Below, piece after piece: positions 13,787 to 22,626 of a stretch of DNA of 23,724 bases. The stretch comes from DATJBC01 sp035515515. Lineage in GTDB: Bacteria; Actinomycetota; Acidimicrobiia; Acidimicrobiales; UBA8190. A model generated the notes under the pieces. It saw only the letters and a list, made by a program, of their open reading frames with translations. It searched no databases and was not told where the DNA came from. The position numbers were made by a program, and so were the translations under genes. Location of the stretch: assembly GCA_035515515.1 (NCBI GenBank), contig DATJBC010000292.1, forward strand, positions 1 to 23,724. The letters are read 5' to 3'. The first letter of the stretch is position 1. Each line of letters starts with the position of its first letter.

Positions 13787-15445
13787 GTGTCGACCTTCCG
13801 GGGGCCGCCGCCGGAGACCGAGCCGGGCATCGGGGCGCTCACCATGGGCGGGCTCCTGGCCGAGGTGACGGCGCGCGTGGCCGGGCGCGAGGCGCTGTGC
13901 TTCCACGAGCCGGGCTTCCACGAGCCGGCGCCCGCCGACGGCGGGCCCCGGCCCGTGGTGCGCTGGAGCTACGGCGAGCTCGAGCGACGCGCCCGGCGCT
14001 TCGCCAAGGCCCTGGTGGCGGCGGGGGCGGGCAAGGGCACCCGGGTGGCGCTCCTCATGGGCAACCGGCCCGAGTGGGTGGAAGCCGCCTTCGGCGCGGC
14101 GCTGGCCGGGACGGTGCTCGTCCCCGTCAACACCCTGTTCGAGCCGCCCGAGATCGAGCACGTGCTGGGCCACTCCGACACCGCCGTGCTCGTGTACCAG
14201 GAGCGCCTGGCCGGCCACCGCTACCACGAGCAGGTGCGGGCCATGCGGGGCCGCCTCCCTTACCTGCGCACCCTGGCGTGCATGGGGACCGACGGCTACG
14301 ACGCCTTCCTGGCCGCCGGGGACGACGTCGACGACGCCGTGCTCGACGGGCGCGCCGCGGCGGTGTCGCCGTACGACGACGCGCTGGTCATCTACACGTC
14401 GGGCAGCACCGGCAAGCCCAAGGGCGTGCTGCACGCCCAGCGGGCGGCCGCCATCCAGTCGTGGCGCTTCGCCCGGCACCTGGGCGTGGCGGAGACGGAC
14501 CGGGTGTGGAGCGCCTTCCCGTTCTTCTGGACGGCCGGCTACTGCATGGTGATGGGCGCCACCCTGGCGGCGGGCGGGTGCCTCGTGCTCCAGGAGCTGT
14601 TCGAGGCGGGCGAGGCCCTCGACCTCCTCGAGTCCGAGCGCGTCACCCAGCCGCACGCCTGGCCGCACCAGCTGGCGGCCCTGGAGTCCCACCCCGGCTT
14701 CTTGGGGCGCGACCTGTCGGCGGTGCGCCACACCGACTCGTTCACCCCCATCGGCCGCCACCCCACCGTCGACGCCGACGACTCGTGGAGCCCCCGGGCC
14801 GCCTTCGGGCTCACCGAGACCTTCACCATCATCAGCTCCGTGCCGGCCGACACCCCCGCGGCCGAGCGCGAGGGGCACGAGGGGCTCATCCTGCCGGGCA
14901 ACGTGGTGCGCATCGTGGACGCCGAGACCGGCGCCGAGCAGCCCGCGGGCGCCCCGGGGGAGATCCGGGTGAAGGGGCCCACCCTCATGAAGGGCTACGT
15001 GAAGGTGGCCCCCGAGGCCGTCTTCGACGAGGACGGCTTCTTCGCCACCGGCGACGCGGGCTTCGTCGACGAGGGGGGCCGCCTGCACTGGGCGGGGCGC
15101 ACGAGCGACCTCATCAAGACCGGGGGGGCCAACGTCTCGCCCGTGGAGATCGAGGCCGAGCTGCTGCACCATCCCGGCCTGGCCAGCGCCCTGGCCGTGG
15201 GCGTCGCCCACCCCACCCTGGGCCAGATGGTGGTGGTGTGCGCGGTGAGCCAGCCGGGCAGCGGCGTGGACGAGGACGCCGTGCGCGACTTCCTGCGGGG
15301 GCGGATCGCCTCCTACAAGGTGCCGAGGAAGGTCCTGTTCTTCGACGAGGCCGAGCTGGTGCTCACGGGCAACGCCAAGATCCGCGTCGACGAGCTACGG
15401 CGCCTGGCCGCCGCGCGGCTTGCCCAGGGCGAGAACGCGTTCTAG
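13787..15445 (+). CDS. AMP-dependent acyl-CoA synthetase/ligase (first)
   Basis: This predicts a 552-residue class I adenylate-forming enzyme that activates a carboxylic acid to its AMP ester and then to the CoA thioester. Motifs are the phosphate loop YTSGSTGKPKG (203-213), GLTET (341-345), TGDAG (421-425), GRTSDLIKTGG (437-447), the hinge SYKVPR (509-514) and the catalytic lysine in GNAKI (Lys531). All are intact. GTG 13787 starts 41 bases after the MaoC-like stop; ATG 13844 is the alternative and no strong ribosome site distinguishes them. It resembles general acyl/aromatic acid-CoA ligases; the substrate cannot be fixed. Confidence 0.9.
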   Translation: MSTFRGPPPETEPGIGALTMGGLLAEVTARVAGREALCFHEPGFHEPAPADGGPRPVVRWSYGELERRARRFAKALVAAGAGKGTRVALLMGNRPEWVEAAFGAALAGTVLVPVNTLFEPPEIEHVLGHSDTAVLVYQERLAGHRYHEQVRAMRGRLPYLRTLACMGTDGYDAFLAAGDDVDDAVLDGRAAAVSPYDDALVIYTSGSTGKPKGVLHAQRAAAIQSWRFARHLGVAETDRVWSAFPFFWTAGYCMVMGATLAAGGCLVLQELFEAGEALDLLESERVTQPHAWPHQLAALESHPGFLGRDLSAVRHTDSFTPIGRHPTVDADDSWSPRAAFGLTETFTIISSVPADTPAAEREGHEGLILPGNVVRIVDAETGAEQPAGAPGEIRVKGPTLMKGYVKVAPEAVFDEDGFFATGDAGFVDEGGRLHWAGRTSDLIKTGGANVSPVEIEAELLHHPGLASALAVGVAHPTLGQMVVVCAVSQPGSGVDEDAVRDFLRGRIASYKVPRKVLFFDEAELVLTGNAKIRVDELRRLAAARLAQGENAF

Positions 15446-15541
15446 TCTCGCCGCGTCGGCGCCCGTCCCGCCCTGCGGGCCGCGCCGCGGCGCAGCCATG
15501 CGCACCGTTTGCAGCTTCCCCACGGCGACGAGGAGCCGGCG

Positions 15542-17095
15542 ATGACCGATTTCGGGTTCTGGGTGATGGCACAGGAGGAGCCCGGCCACCTGGCCCTGGT
15601 GGCCCCCGACGGCACGGAGCTGAAGGCCGGCGAGCTGGCGGGCCGGGCCAACCAGGTGGTGCACGCCCTGCGCCAGCTCGGCCTCAGAAAGGGCGACACC
15701 ATCGCCTTCGTCCTCCCCAACTGCGCCGAGATCTTCGAGATCTACCTGGCGGCGATGCAGGCCGGCTGGTACATCGTGCCCATCAACCACCACCTGGTGG
15801 CGCCCGAGATCGCCTACATCGTGAAGGACTCCGGCGCCCAGGTCTTCATCGGCCACGAGCGCTTCGCCCAGGCGTGCCTCGACGCCACCGACGAGGCCGA
15901 GGTGCCCGCCACGCGCTGCCTGGCGGTGGGGGAGATCTCCGGCTTCGCCTCCTACGCGCAGCTGCGCGACAACCAGAGGACCGACAGGCCCGAGGACCGC
16001 ACCCTGGGCGACACCATGAACTACACCTCGGGGACGACCGGCCACCCCAAGGGCGTGTACCGCCCCCTGAGCGGCGCCGACCCCGACGAGATGGCCATCG
16101 CCCTGGCCGGGATCCTGCTGCTGTTCGGCATCCAGCCGCGCGACGACAACGTCCACATCGTCGGCTCCCCCCTGTACCACACCGCCGTCCTGCGCTTCTC
16201 GGGGGCGGCCATCCACATGGGGCACACGGTGGTGCTCATGGACAAGTGGAGCGCTGAGGGCATGCTCGCGCTCATCGAGCGCTACCGCGTCACGCATTCC
16301 CACATGGTGCCCACCCAGTTCCACCGGCTGCTCGCCCTCCCCGAGGACGTCAAGCACAAGTACGACCTGTCGTCGCTGCGGCACATGATCCACGCGGCCG
16401 CCCCGTGCCCGGTCGACACCAAGCGCGCCATGATCGAGTGGTGGGGCCCCGTCATCGACGAGTACTACGCAGCCTCCGAGGGGGGTGGCACCATCGTCAA
16501 CACCGAGGAGTGGCTGAAGAAGCCGGGGACGGTGGGCAAGCCGTGGCCGATCTCCGAGATCGCCATCTTCGACGACGACGGCAACCGGCTGGAGGAGCCC
16601 AACCAGATCGGCACGGTCTACATGGCCATGGGGTCGGGCGACTTCCAGTACCACAAGGACAAGGAGAAGACCCAGAAGAACCGCATCGGCAAGTTCTTCA
16701 CCGTGGGTGACGTCGGATACCTCGACGAGGACGGCTACCTCTTCCTCTGCGACCGCAAGACCGACATGATCATCTCGGGTGGGGCCAACATCTATCCCGC
16801 CGAGATCGAGAACGTGCTGCTCGGCCACCCGAAGGTCGTGGACGCGGCGGTGTTCGGGATCCCCCACGAGGACTGGGGCGAGGAGGTCAAGGCCGTCGTC
16901 CAGCCCGTCGACGGGGTGGAGGGCACGCCCGAGCTCGCCCAGGAGATCCTGGGGTGGTGCGAAGGGCGCCTGGCCAAGTTCAAGACGCCCAAGAGCATCG
17001 ACTTCACCGACGACATGCCGCGCGACCCCAACGGCAAGCTCTACAAGCGCAAGCTGCGCGACCCCTACTGGGAAGGGCGCGAGCGGGCCATCTGA
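15542..17095 (+). CDS. Acyl-CoA synthetase, mycobacterial FadD-like (second)
   Basis: This predicts a 517-residue adenylate-forming ligase. The phosphate loop is YTSGTTGHPKG (161-171), TVGDVGY lies at 387-393, DRKTDMIISGG at 404-414, and the C-terminal lysine in NGKLYKR is Lys499. The usual YGxTE motif reads YYAASEGGG (308-316), a variant seen in some actinobacterial FadD proteins. ATG 15542 has AGGAG six bases upstream; the 96-base gap after the first ligase holds only a weak hairpin (15467-15479). Clearly a different subfamily from the first ligase, so the two are not a recent duplication. Activation of a fatty, cyclic or steroid-side-chain acid is possible. Confidence 0.9.
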   Translation: MTDFGFWVMAQEEPGHLALVAPDGTELKAGELAGRANQVVHALRQLGLRKGDTIAFVLPNCAEIFEIYLAAMQAGWYIVPINHHLVAPEIAYIVKDSGAQVFIGHERFAQACLDATDEAEVPATRCLAVGEISGFASYAQLRDNQRTDRPEDRTLGDTMNYTSGTTGHPKGVYRPLSGADPDEMAIALAGILLLFGIQPRDDNVHIVGSPLYHTAVLRFSGAAIHMGHTVVLMDKWSAEGMLALIERYRVTHSHMVPTQFHRLLALPEDVKHKYDLSSLRHMIHAAAPCPVDTKRAMIEWWGPVIDEYYAASEGGGTIVNTEEWLKKPGTVGKPWPISEIAIFDDDGNRLEEPNQIGTVYMAMGSGDFQYHKDKEKTQKNRIGKFFTVGDVGYLDEDGYLFLCDRKTDMIISGGANIYPAEIENVLLGHPKVVDAAVFGIPHEDWGEEVKAVVQPVDGVEGTPELAQEILGWCEGRLAKFKTPKSIDFTDDMPRDPNGKLYKRKLRDPYWEGRERAI

Positions 17096-17098
17096 GCA

Positions 17099-17121
17099 GC
17101 CCGGGGCGCTCAGCCCCGGGC
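17099..17121. terminator. Likely bidirectional terminator hairpin between convergent genes
   Basis: GCCCGGGGC and GCCCCGGGC pair perfectly over nine bases around the loop GCTCA. The hairpin begins four bases after the ligase stop, and the loop contains the stop codon of the convergent kinase gene. There is no T-tract, as is common for actinobacterial terminators. Confidence 0.55.
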
Positions 17122-19812
17122 GGCGCGCACGGCGTCGACGATCGACAACAGGCCGCGCACGTCGATGGGCTTGTCCAGGAAGCCCACGATCCCCCGCCCG
17201 AGCAGCTGCCGCACCTGGTGGGCGGGGGCATCGGCGGCCACGACGGCCACCGGGATGCCGGCCGTCGAGGGGTCCTCGGCCAGGCGGTCGAGCACGGCGC
17301 TACCCGCCATGTCGGGGAGCGCGATGTCGAGCAGGACCAGGTCGGGCCGGTGCTCGCGGGCCAGCTCCACCCCCAGCCCCCCCTGCATGGCCGCCAGGAC
17401 CTCGGTCCCCGGGCGCCGCGACAGCACCCGCTCCACCAGGTCGAGGGTCGTGAGGTTGTCCTCGACGAGCAGCACCCGGAAGGACCCTCCGGACCGGTGC
17501 CCGGTCACGGGCAGCCGGCCGGACTGCTGCCACAGCCCCGGGGGCACGGCCTCGCCGTCGCCCGCGTCGGTGGCGTCCCGGGAGGCGCTCGACGCCGCCG
17601 CGCCGTCGGCACCCGCGTGGGCGGCCCGGACGGAGTCGCCGGAGCGGGACGCGGCGGGCCGGGCGGTCTCCGACGGGGCGGTCGGCGGCGCGAGAGCCCT
17701 CGGCGAGGGGGGCCTGGCGTCGCCCCCGCGGGCCGAGGGCGTTGCGCCCCCGTCGCTTGCCGCCTCGCTGGCCCCCCCGGGGGCCCGGGGCGGGGACACG
17801 AACAGCCCGAGGTCGTCGGTGGCCACCACGGCGTCGGGGACGGCCGTCGCACCGTCGGCCCACGCCGCCAGCGGGGCGGAGGCGAGCACGGCGGGGTCGC
17901 CGGCCGCCAGGTCCACGAAGAAGGTGCTCCCCACGTCGGGCACCGACTCCACGCCGAGACGGCCACCCATGCGCTCGCACAGGTGCTGCGACAGGGCGAG
18001 GCCGACGCCGGTCCCCTCCACCCCCGTCTGCTCGGCGTCGATGCGGTCGAAGGGCACGAAGACGCGGTCGAGGTCCTCGGGCCGGATGCCGCGGCCGGTG
18101 TCGGCCACGGCCAGGCGCAGCCGGCCGGGGGCGGAGGTGGCGCAGGTCACCTCGACGCTTCCCCCGGGGTGGTTGTACTTCACGGCGTTGGACAGCAGGT
18201 TGAGCAGGACCTGCATGACCCGCTGGCGGTCGGCGACGACCACCTGGCCGACGAAGGACTCCGACAGGGCACGGATGGTGACCTCGGCACGCGTGGCGAT
18301 GGGGCTCGTCAACTCGACCGCCTCGGCCACGACCTCGGCCACCGACACCGGACTCATGGCGAGCTCGAGATGGCCGGACTCGATGCGGGCGATGTCGAGC
18401 ACCTCGTCGATGAGGTCGAGCAGGTGGTGCCCGGCCCGGAGGATGTGCTCGACGGCGTCGGCCGACGGCCCGGGGAGCTCGTCCATCTGCAGCAGCTGGG
18501 CGAAGCCCAGGATGGAGTTGAGGGGCGTGCGCAGCTCGTGGCTCATCCGGGACAGGAAGTCGCTCTTGGCCCGGCTGGCCTGCTCGGCGGCGTCGCGCGA
18601 CGCCTGCAGCCGCTGCTCGGACTCGAGCTTGTCGCTGATGTCGCGCGACACCACCACGGCCCCCGCGAAGTGGCCCTTGGCGTCGAGCACCGACCGGGCC
18701 CGCGAGTCGACCGTGACCCAGTGGCCATCGGCGTGGTGCACCCGGTAGCGGAGGTGGAGGTGCGACACCGCCCCTGTGACCATGCGCACGAACATCGAGG
18801 CCACGTCGTCGAAGTCGTCGGGGTGCACGAACTCGAACAGGCCCGTCTCGTTGAACACCTCGTGGGGGTAGCCGAACATGATGCTCTCGGCCTCGCTTAT
18901 CTGGTGGATCTTCCCCTTGCGGTCCATCAGCGTGATCATGTCGGGGCTGGCCTTGATGACCGAGTCGAGCAGGCGGTCGCGCGCCTGCAGGGCCCGCTCG
19001 GCGCCCACCCGGCTCGTGACGTCGGAGGCGATGCCCCCGATGCCGTAGGGGGTGCCGTCGTCGCCGCGCAGGAGGAAGCGGCTCACCATGAAGTCGCGCA
19101 ACCCGTCCACGGTGTGGAGGCGCTCGTTGGTCACCGCCGGGATGGCGCCGCGCACGAAGCTGGCGTCGTTCCGGGCGATGGTCTCCGCGTCCTGGGGCCA
19201 GCACGTGGAGGCGCCGGATCCCACCGCCCGCTCCCGGGCGACCCCGGTGGCCCGGCAGAACTCCTCGTTGACGAGGAAATAGTTCCCGTCGAGGTCCTTC
19301 AGGTAGACGACCGACGGCGAGTACTGCATGATCGCCTGGAGCCGGGCCTCGCTGTCGCTCAGGGCCGCCTCGTCGAGGCGCCGGTCGGTGACGTCGCGGG
19401 CCACGCCGTAGAGGCGCCCGCGCCGCTCGTCGGCCCGGGTCGTCCACTCCAGCCAGCGCCAGCGGCCGTCACGGGCCCGGAAGCGGATCTGGACCGGCCC
19501 GTGCTCACCGGTGGCGGCCAGGGCGGTCTCCATCGTGGTGCGCACGGGTGCGTCTTCGGGGTGGACGAGATCGTCGAGGTGCACGCCGGCCAGCTCCCCG
19601 TGGTGGTAGCCGAGGGCGCGCTCGAAGGCGGGGTTCCCCCACACGACCAGCCCGTCGACGTCGACGATGCACATGATCTGGGCCGACAGGTCGAGGAAGC
19701 GGGAGAGCTCCGGGCGCTCCTCGCCGCCGGGGCCGGTGCCCGCGGCGGACGTGTCCGGCACATCGGGGAGCAGCCCCGACGGCCCGGGCAGGCGCGTGAG
19801 CGGCGTGCTCAC
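17110..19812 (-). CDS. Hybrid histidine kinase with three PAS domains (second in operon)
   Basis: This predicts a 900-residue cytosolic sensor with no membrane segments. Three PAS/PAC units lie at about 33-145, 150-270 and 278-395, each ending in a PAC-type strand (GVARDVTDR, GIASDVTSR, VVVSRDISD). HisKA has the phospho-accepting His425 in SHELRTPLNS. The HATPase domain has the N box NLLSNAVKY (Asn542), DTGRGI, and GVEGTGVGLALS. A Pro/Ala/Ser-rich linker of about 135 residues leads to a receiver domain (LLVEDN, phospho-acceptor Asp829, Lys881). GTG 19812 overlaps the previous stop as GTGA. The same frame stays open upstream, but that part is a shadow of the other kinase. Input ligand and output partner are unknown. 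Confidence 0.92.
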   Translation of the reverse strand: MSTPLTRLPGPSGLLPDVPDTSAAGTGPGGEERPELSRFLDLSAQIMCIVDVDGLVVWGNPAFERALGYHHGELAGVHLDDLVHPEDAPVRTTMETALAATGEHGPVQIRFRARDGRWRWLEWTTRADERRGRLYGVARDVTDRRLDEAALSDSEARLQAIMQYSPSVVYLKDLDGNYFLVNEEFCRATGVARERAVGSGASTCWPQDAETIARNDASFVRGAIPAVTNERLHTVDGLRDFMVSRFLLRGDDGTPYGIGGIASDVTSRVGAERALQARDRLLDSVIKASPDMITLMDRKGKIHQISEAESIMFGYPHEVFNETGLFEFVHPDDFDDVASMFVRMVTGAVSHLHLRYRVHHADGHWVTVDSRARSVLDAKGHFAGAVVVSRDISDKLESEQRLQASRDAAEQASRAKSDFLSRMSHELRTPLNSILGFAQLLQMDELPGPSADAVEHILRAGHHLLDLIDEVLDIARIESGHLELAMSPVSVAEVVAEAVELTSPIATRAEVTIRALSESFVGQVVVADRQRVMQVLLNLLSNAVKYNHPGGSVEVTCATSAPGRLRLAVADTGRGIRPEDLDRVFVPFDRIDAEQTGVEGTGVGLALSQHLCERMGGRLGVESVPDVGSTFFVDLAAGDPAVLASAPLAAWADGATAVPDAVVATDDLGLFVSPPRAPGGASEAASDGGATPSARGGDARPPSPRALAPPTAPSETARPAASRSGDSVRAAHAGADGAAASSASRDATDAGDGEAVPPGLWQQSGRLPVTGHRSGGSFRVLLVEDNLTTLDLVERVLSRRPGTEVLAAMQGGLGVELAREHRPDLVLLDIALPDMAGSAVLDRLAEDPSTAGIPVAVVAADAPAHQVRQLLGRGIVGFLDKPIDVRGLLSIVDAVRAARG

Positions 19813-22286
19813 CGGGTCACCCCCCGGGCCTCCGCGACGGCGTCGACCACGCCGAGGAGGTCGCGCACGTCGATCGGCTTGGTCAGGTAGGCGGCCACGC
19901 CGCGGTCGCGCAGCCGCTGGATCTGCACCGGGGTGGCGTCGGCGGTGACGACGACCACGGGGATCGGTGCGGTGTGGGGGTCGGCACGCAGCTCGTCGAG
20001 GAGCGCCGTGCCCGACATGTCGGGCAGGTGGAGGTCGAGGAGCACGAGGTCGGGCAGATGCTCCCGTGCCAGCTCGAGGCCGAGGCTCCCCGACATGGCG
20101 GTCAGCAGCGTCACGACACCCGAGCGCGTCAGCACCTGCTCGACCAGCTCGAGATTGGCCAGGTTGTCCTCGACGTGGAGCACCCGCAACGTGCCCACCT
20201 CCGTGGCGTCCCCTGCGGCGCGCTCGCCGCCCAGGGCCGTGGCGGGAGGGGCCACCGCCGAGGGCAGGTCGACGGTGAAGGTGGTGCCCTCGCCGACGTG
20301 GGAGTGGACGCCGATGGCGCCGCCCATGCTCTCCACCAGGTGCTTCGACAACGTGAGGCCGACCCCGGTCCCTTCGACGCCGCTGCGCTCGGCCCCCAGG
20401 CGGTCGAAGGGCTCGAAGACGCGCTCGATGTCCTCGGGGCCGATCCCCTGGCCGGTGTCGGTCACGGTGATGCGGACCATGCCGCCGTGGACGTTGGCAC
20501 CGGCGGCGGGCGGCCCGTGCCTCCCCGTGCCCCACGCTCCGTCCCCGGTCGCTTCCGCGGCCGTGTCCGGGGCTGTGTCCGGTCCGGCGGCCGGCCCCGC
20601 GTCGCCGCCGGGGCCCGCCATGACGGCCCCGATGGCGATGTCCACCTGGCCGCCGGTGCGGTTGTACTTCACGGCGTTGGAGAGCAGGTTGAGCAGCACC
20701 TGGAGGAGCCGCTTTCGATCCACCAGGACGTGGAATTGCTCGCACCCGGCGACGTCGGCGGTGATGGTGATGTCGCGCAACTCCGCCAGGGGACCCACCA
20801 GGTCGACGGCGTCTCGCAGCACGTCGCCCACGCCCACCGGCTCGATCAGGAGCTCGAGGTTGCCGGACTCGATGCGGGCGATGTCGAGGACCTCGTCGAT
20901 GAGGTTGAGCAGGTGGCGGCCGGCCCGCATGATGTGGCCCACGGCCTCGCCCTGCTGCTCGGGGAGGGCGTCCATCTCGAGCAGCTGCGAGAAGCCGAGC
21001 ACGCTGTTGAGCGGGGTGCGCAGCTCGTGGCTCATCCGGGACAGGAATTCGCTCTTGGCCGTGCTGGCGTGCTCGGCCACCGACACCGCGGCGTGCATCT
21101 GCGCCTCGATCTCGAGCTCGTCGGTGATGTCCCGGGAGACGAGCACCGTCCCCGCCACCTTGCCGTCGTCCCCGGCGATGGTCTGGCCCCGGGTGTCGAG
21201 GACGACCCAGTGGCCATCGGCGTGCCGCACCCGGTAGCGGAGATCGAGCCGGGCATCGGGCTTCGCCCCGACGTCGGCGTACTCGGCGTGGAGCACGGCG
21301 AGGTCGTCGGGGTGGACGAGGGCCTCGACGTCGGCGTGCACGGGGCTGCTCAGGTCGTAGCCCAGTGTTCGGGCCGAGGCCTCGCTGATCTCCTGGACGC
21401 GCCCGTGGTCGTCGAGGACGGCCACGATGTCGGGGCACGCCCGGATGACGGTGTCGAGGAGCCGCTCGCGCTCCGCCAGCGCTGCCTCCACCGCGGTCCA
21501 CTCGGTGATGTCGGTCCCGATGGCCGCCATGCCGGCGATGCGGTTGCTGCCGTCGCGCAGCGGGAACCGGACCGTCATCATGACGTGCTGTCCGTCCGGA
21601 AGCTCCACCACCTCGTCACTGGTGAAGGCCTCGCCCTCCTCCAGGACGCGGTGGCACACCTCGGTGGTGTCGGTGCCGGGCCAGATCTGCGCGGCGGTCA
21701 GGCCGAGCACCTCGTCGATCTCCAGGCCCGCGGTGCGCAGGAAGGACTGGTTGACGAGCATGAAGCGCCCCATGCGGTCCGTGACCGAGATGGCCGCGCT
21801 CGAGTTGTCGAGGATGGCCTGCAGGCGTGCCTCGTTGGCGGCCAATGCGCCCTGGGCGACATGGCCGGCGGTGACGTCACGGGCCGCCCCGTACACGAGG
21901 CCGCTGTCGTCCACCCGGGCCGTCCACTCGAGCCACAGCCACGACCCGTCCTTGCACCGGTAGCGGCTGCGCACGCCGTGGGGCTCGCCGGCCGAGCGGG
22001 CGAAGACCCGCTTCACCTCGGGCAGGTCGTCGGGATGGATCAGCTCGAGAGGGTCGACGCCGATGAGCTCGTCCTCGTCGTAGCCGAGCAGGGCGGCGGC
22101 CGCGCCGTTGCTCCACACGAAGCCCCGGGCGGGGTCGAAGACGGCGAGGAGCTCGCTCGACATGTCGAGGAACACCGCCAGGTCCTCGGCGTCGAGGACG
22201 TCGGGCAGGCCGGCGGGGGGCGCGGCGACCGTGCCCGCCGTCCCCGGCGACACGGGGTTCGTCCCCTGACCTGGCTCTTCGCTCAA
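19809..22286 (-). CDS. Hybrid histidine kinase with three PAS domains (first in operon)
   Basis: This predicts an 825-residue soluble sensor with the same plan as the downstream kinase. PAS units lie at about 33-145, 150-265 and 273-392. HisKA has His420 (SHELRTPLNS). The HATPase has the N box at Asn537, DTGQGIG (610-616) and GVEGTGVGLTLS, and the C-terminal receiver has Asp751 and Lys803. Between the N box and the G1 box sits an Ala/Gly/Pro/Asp-rich insert (about 553-600) absent from the paralogue. The start is a TTG at 22286 with GAGG about ten bases upstream; GTG 22253 is an alternative. The two kinases are tandem paralogues and their coupling suggests they act together. Confidence 0.92.
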   Translation of the reverse strand: MSEEPGQGTNPVSPGTAGTVAAPPAGLPDVLDAEDLAVFLDMSSELLAVFDPARGFVWSNGAAAALLGYDEDELIGVDPLELIHPDDLPEVKRVFARSAGEPHGVRSRYRCKDGSWLWLEWTARVDDSGLVYGAARDVTAGHVAQGALAANEARLQAILDNSSAAISVTDRMGRFMLVNQSFLRTAGLEIDEVLGLTAAQIWPGTDTTEVCHRVLEEGEAFTSDEVVELPDGQHVMMTVRFPLRDGSNRIAGMAAIGTDITEWTAVEAALAERERLLDTVIRACPDIVAVLDDHGRVQEISEASARTLGYDLSSPVHADVEALVHPDDLAVLHAEYADVGAKPDARLDLRYRVRHADGHWVVLDTRGQTIAGDDGKVAGTVLVSRDITDELEIEAQMHAAVSVAEHASTAKSEFLSRMSHELRTPLNSVLGFSQLLEMDALPEQQGEAVGHIMRAGRHLLNLIDEVLDIARIESGNLELLIEPVGVGDVLRDAVDLVGPLAELRDITITADVAGCEQFHVLVDRKRLLQVLLNLLSNAVKYNRTGGQVDIAIGAVMAGPGGDAGPAAGPDTAPDTAAEATGDGAWGTGRHGPPAAGANVHGGMVRITVTDTGQGIGPEDIERVFEPFDRLGAERSGVEGTGVGLTLSKHLVESMGGAIGVHSHVGEGTTFTVDLPSAVAPPATALGGERAAGDATEVGTLRVLHVEDNLANLELVEQVLTRSGVVTLLTAMSGSLGLELAREHLPDLVLLDLHLPDMSGTALLDELRADPHTAPIPVVVVTADATPVQIQRLRDRGVAAYLTKPIDVRDLLGVVDAVAEARGVTR

Positions 22287-22310
22287 CCCGTGTCCTCAAT
22301 CGGGGCCGAC

Positions 22311-22349
22311 GCCCGTGCACCGACCGCTCGGGGGGTTATCGGCACGGGC
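22311..22349. repeat. Inverted repeat upstream of the kinase operon
   Basis: Arms GCCCGTGC (22311-22318) and GCACGGGC (22342-22349) are perfect over eight bases with a 23-base centre, 25 bases before the kinase start. It could be an operator or leader stem. The remainder of the 22287-22626 spacer is GC-rich, with the hairpin at 22605-22618 and no convincing gene. Confidence 0.4.
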
Positions 22350-22604
22350 CGAGGGTCCGTTGAGGTCGGCCACCCACCGTCGCCGACCCCCGGGCGCCGC
22401 CACCCGGCCGGGGCCGGCGCCCGCACGGGCGCGCCCTGCTGGCGCCGGGGTGGACGGGCAGGTCAGAGGGGTTGTGGGCTCGCCAACTCGTCCGGGCGAC
22501 CCGGGGGGCCGGCACGGGTGGGGTGGCCGTGGCCCGGGGCCCGACGCTCCGAGGTCGCCTCAGCGCGTTCTCAGGCCGGGCCCAGAGGGCGCTGTCCCCG
22601 GCCG

Positions 22605-22618
22605 CGCCCCCGGGGGCG
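22605..22618 (-). terminator. GC palindrome after the thioesterase gene, possible terminator
   Basis: CGCCCCCGGGGGCG is a perfect 14-base palindrome nine bases past the minus-strand thioesterase stop. It has no loop of its own and no T-tract, so it would have to melt centrally to form a hairpin. Weak but suitably placed. Confidence 0.3.
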
Positions 22619-22626
22619 GAGGCCGC

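Noticed and set aside
13897..16257. A 786-codon plus-strand frame overlapping both ligases
   Set aside because: It is composed almost wholly of Arg, Gly, Ala and Pro, and the overlapping frame carries intact ligase motifs.
16954..19890. A 978-codon plus-strand open frame across the kinase region
   Set aside because: It is antisense to a kinase with every expected motif and reads as low-complexity Gly/His/Arg/Val sequence, a usual shadow in GC-rich DNA.
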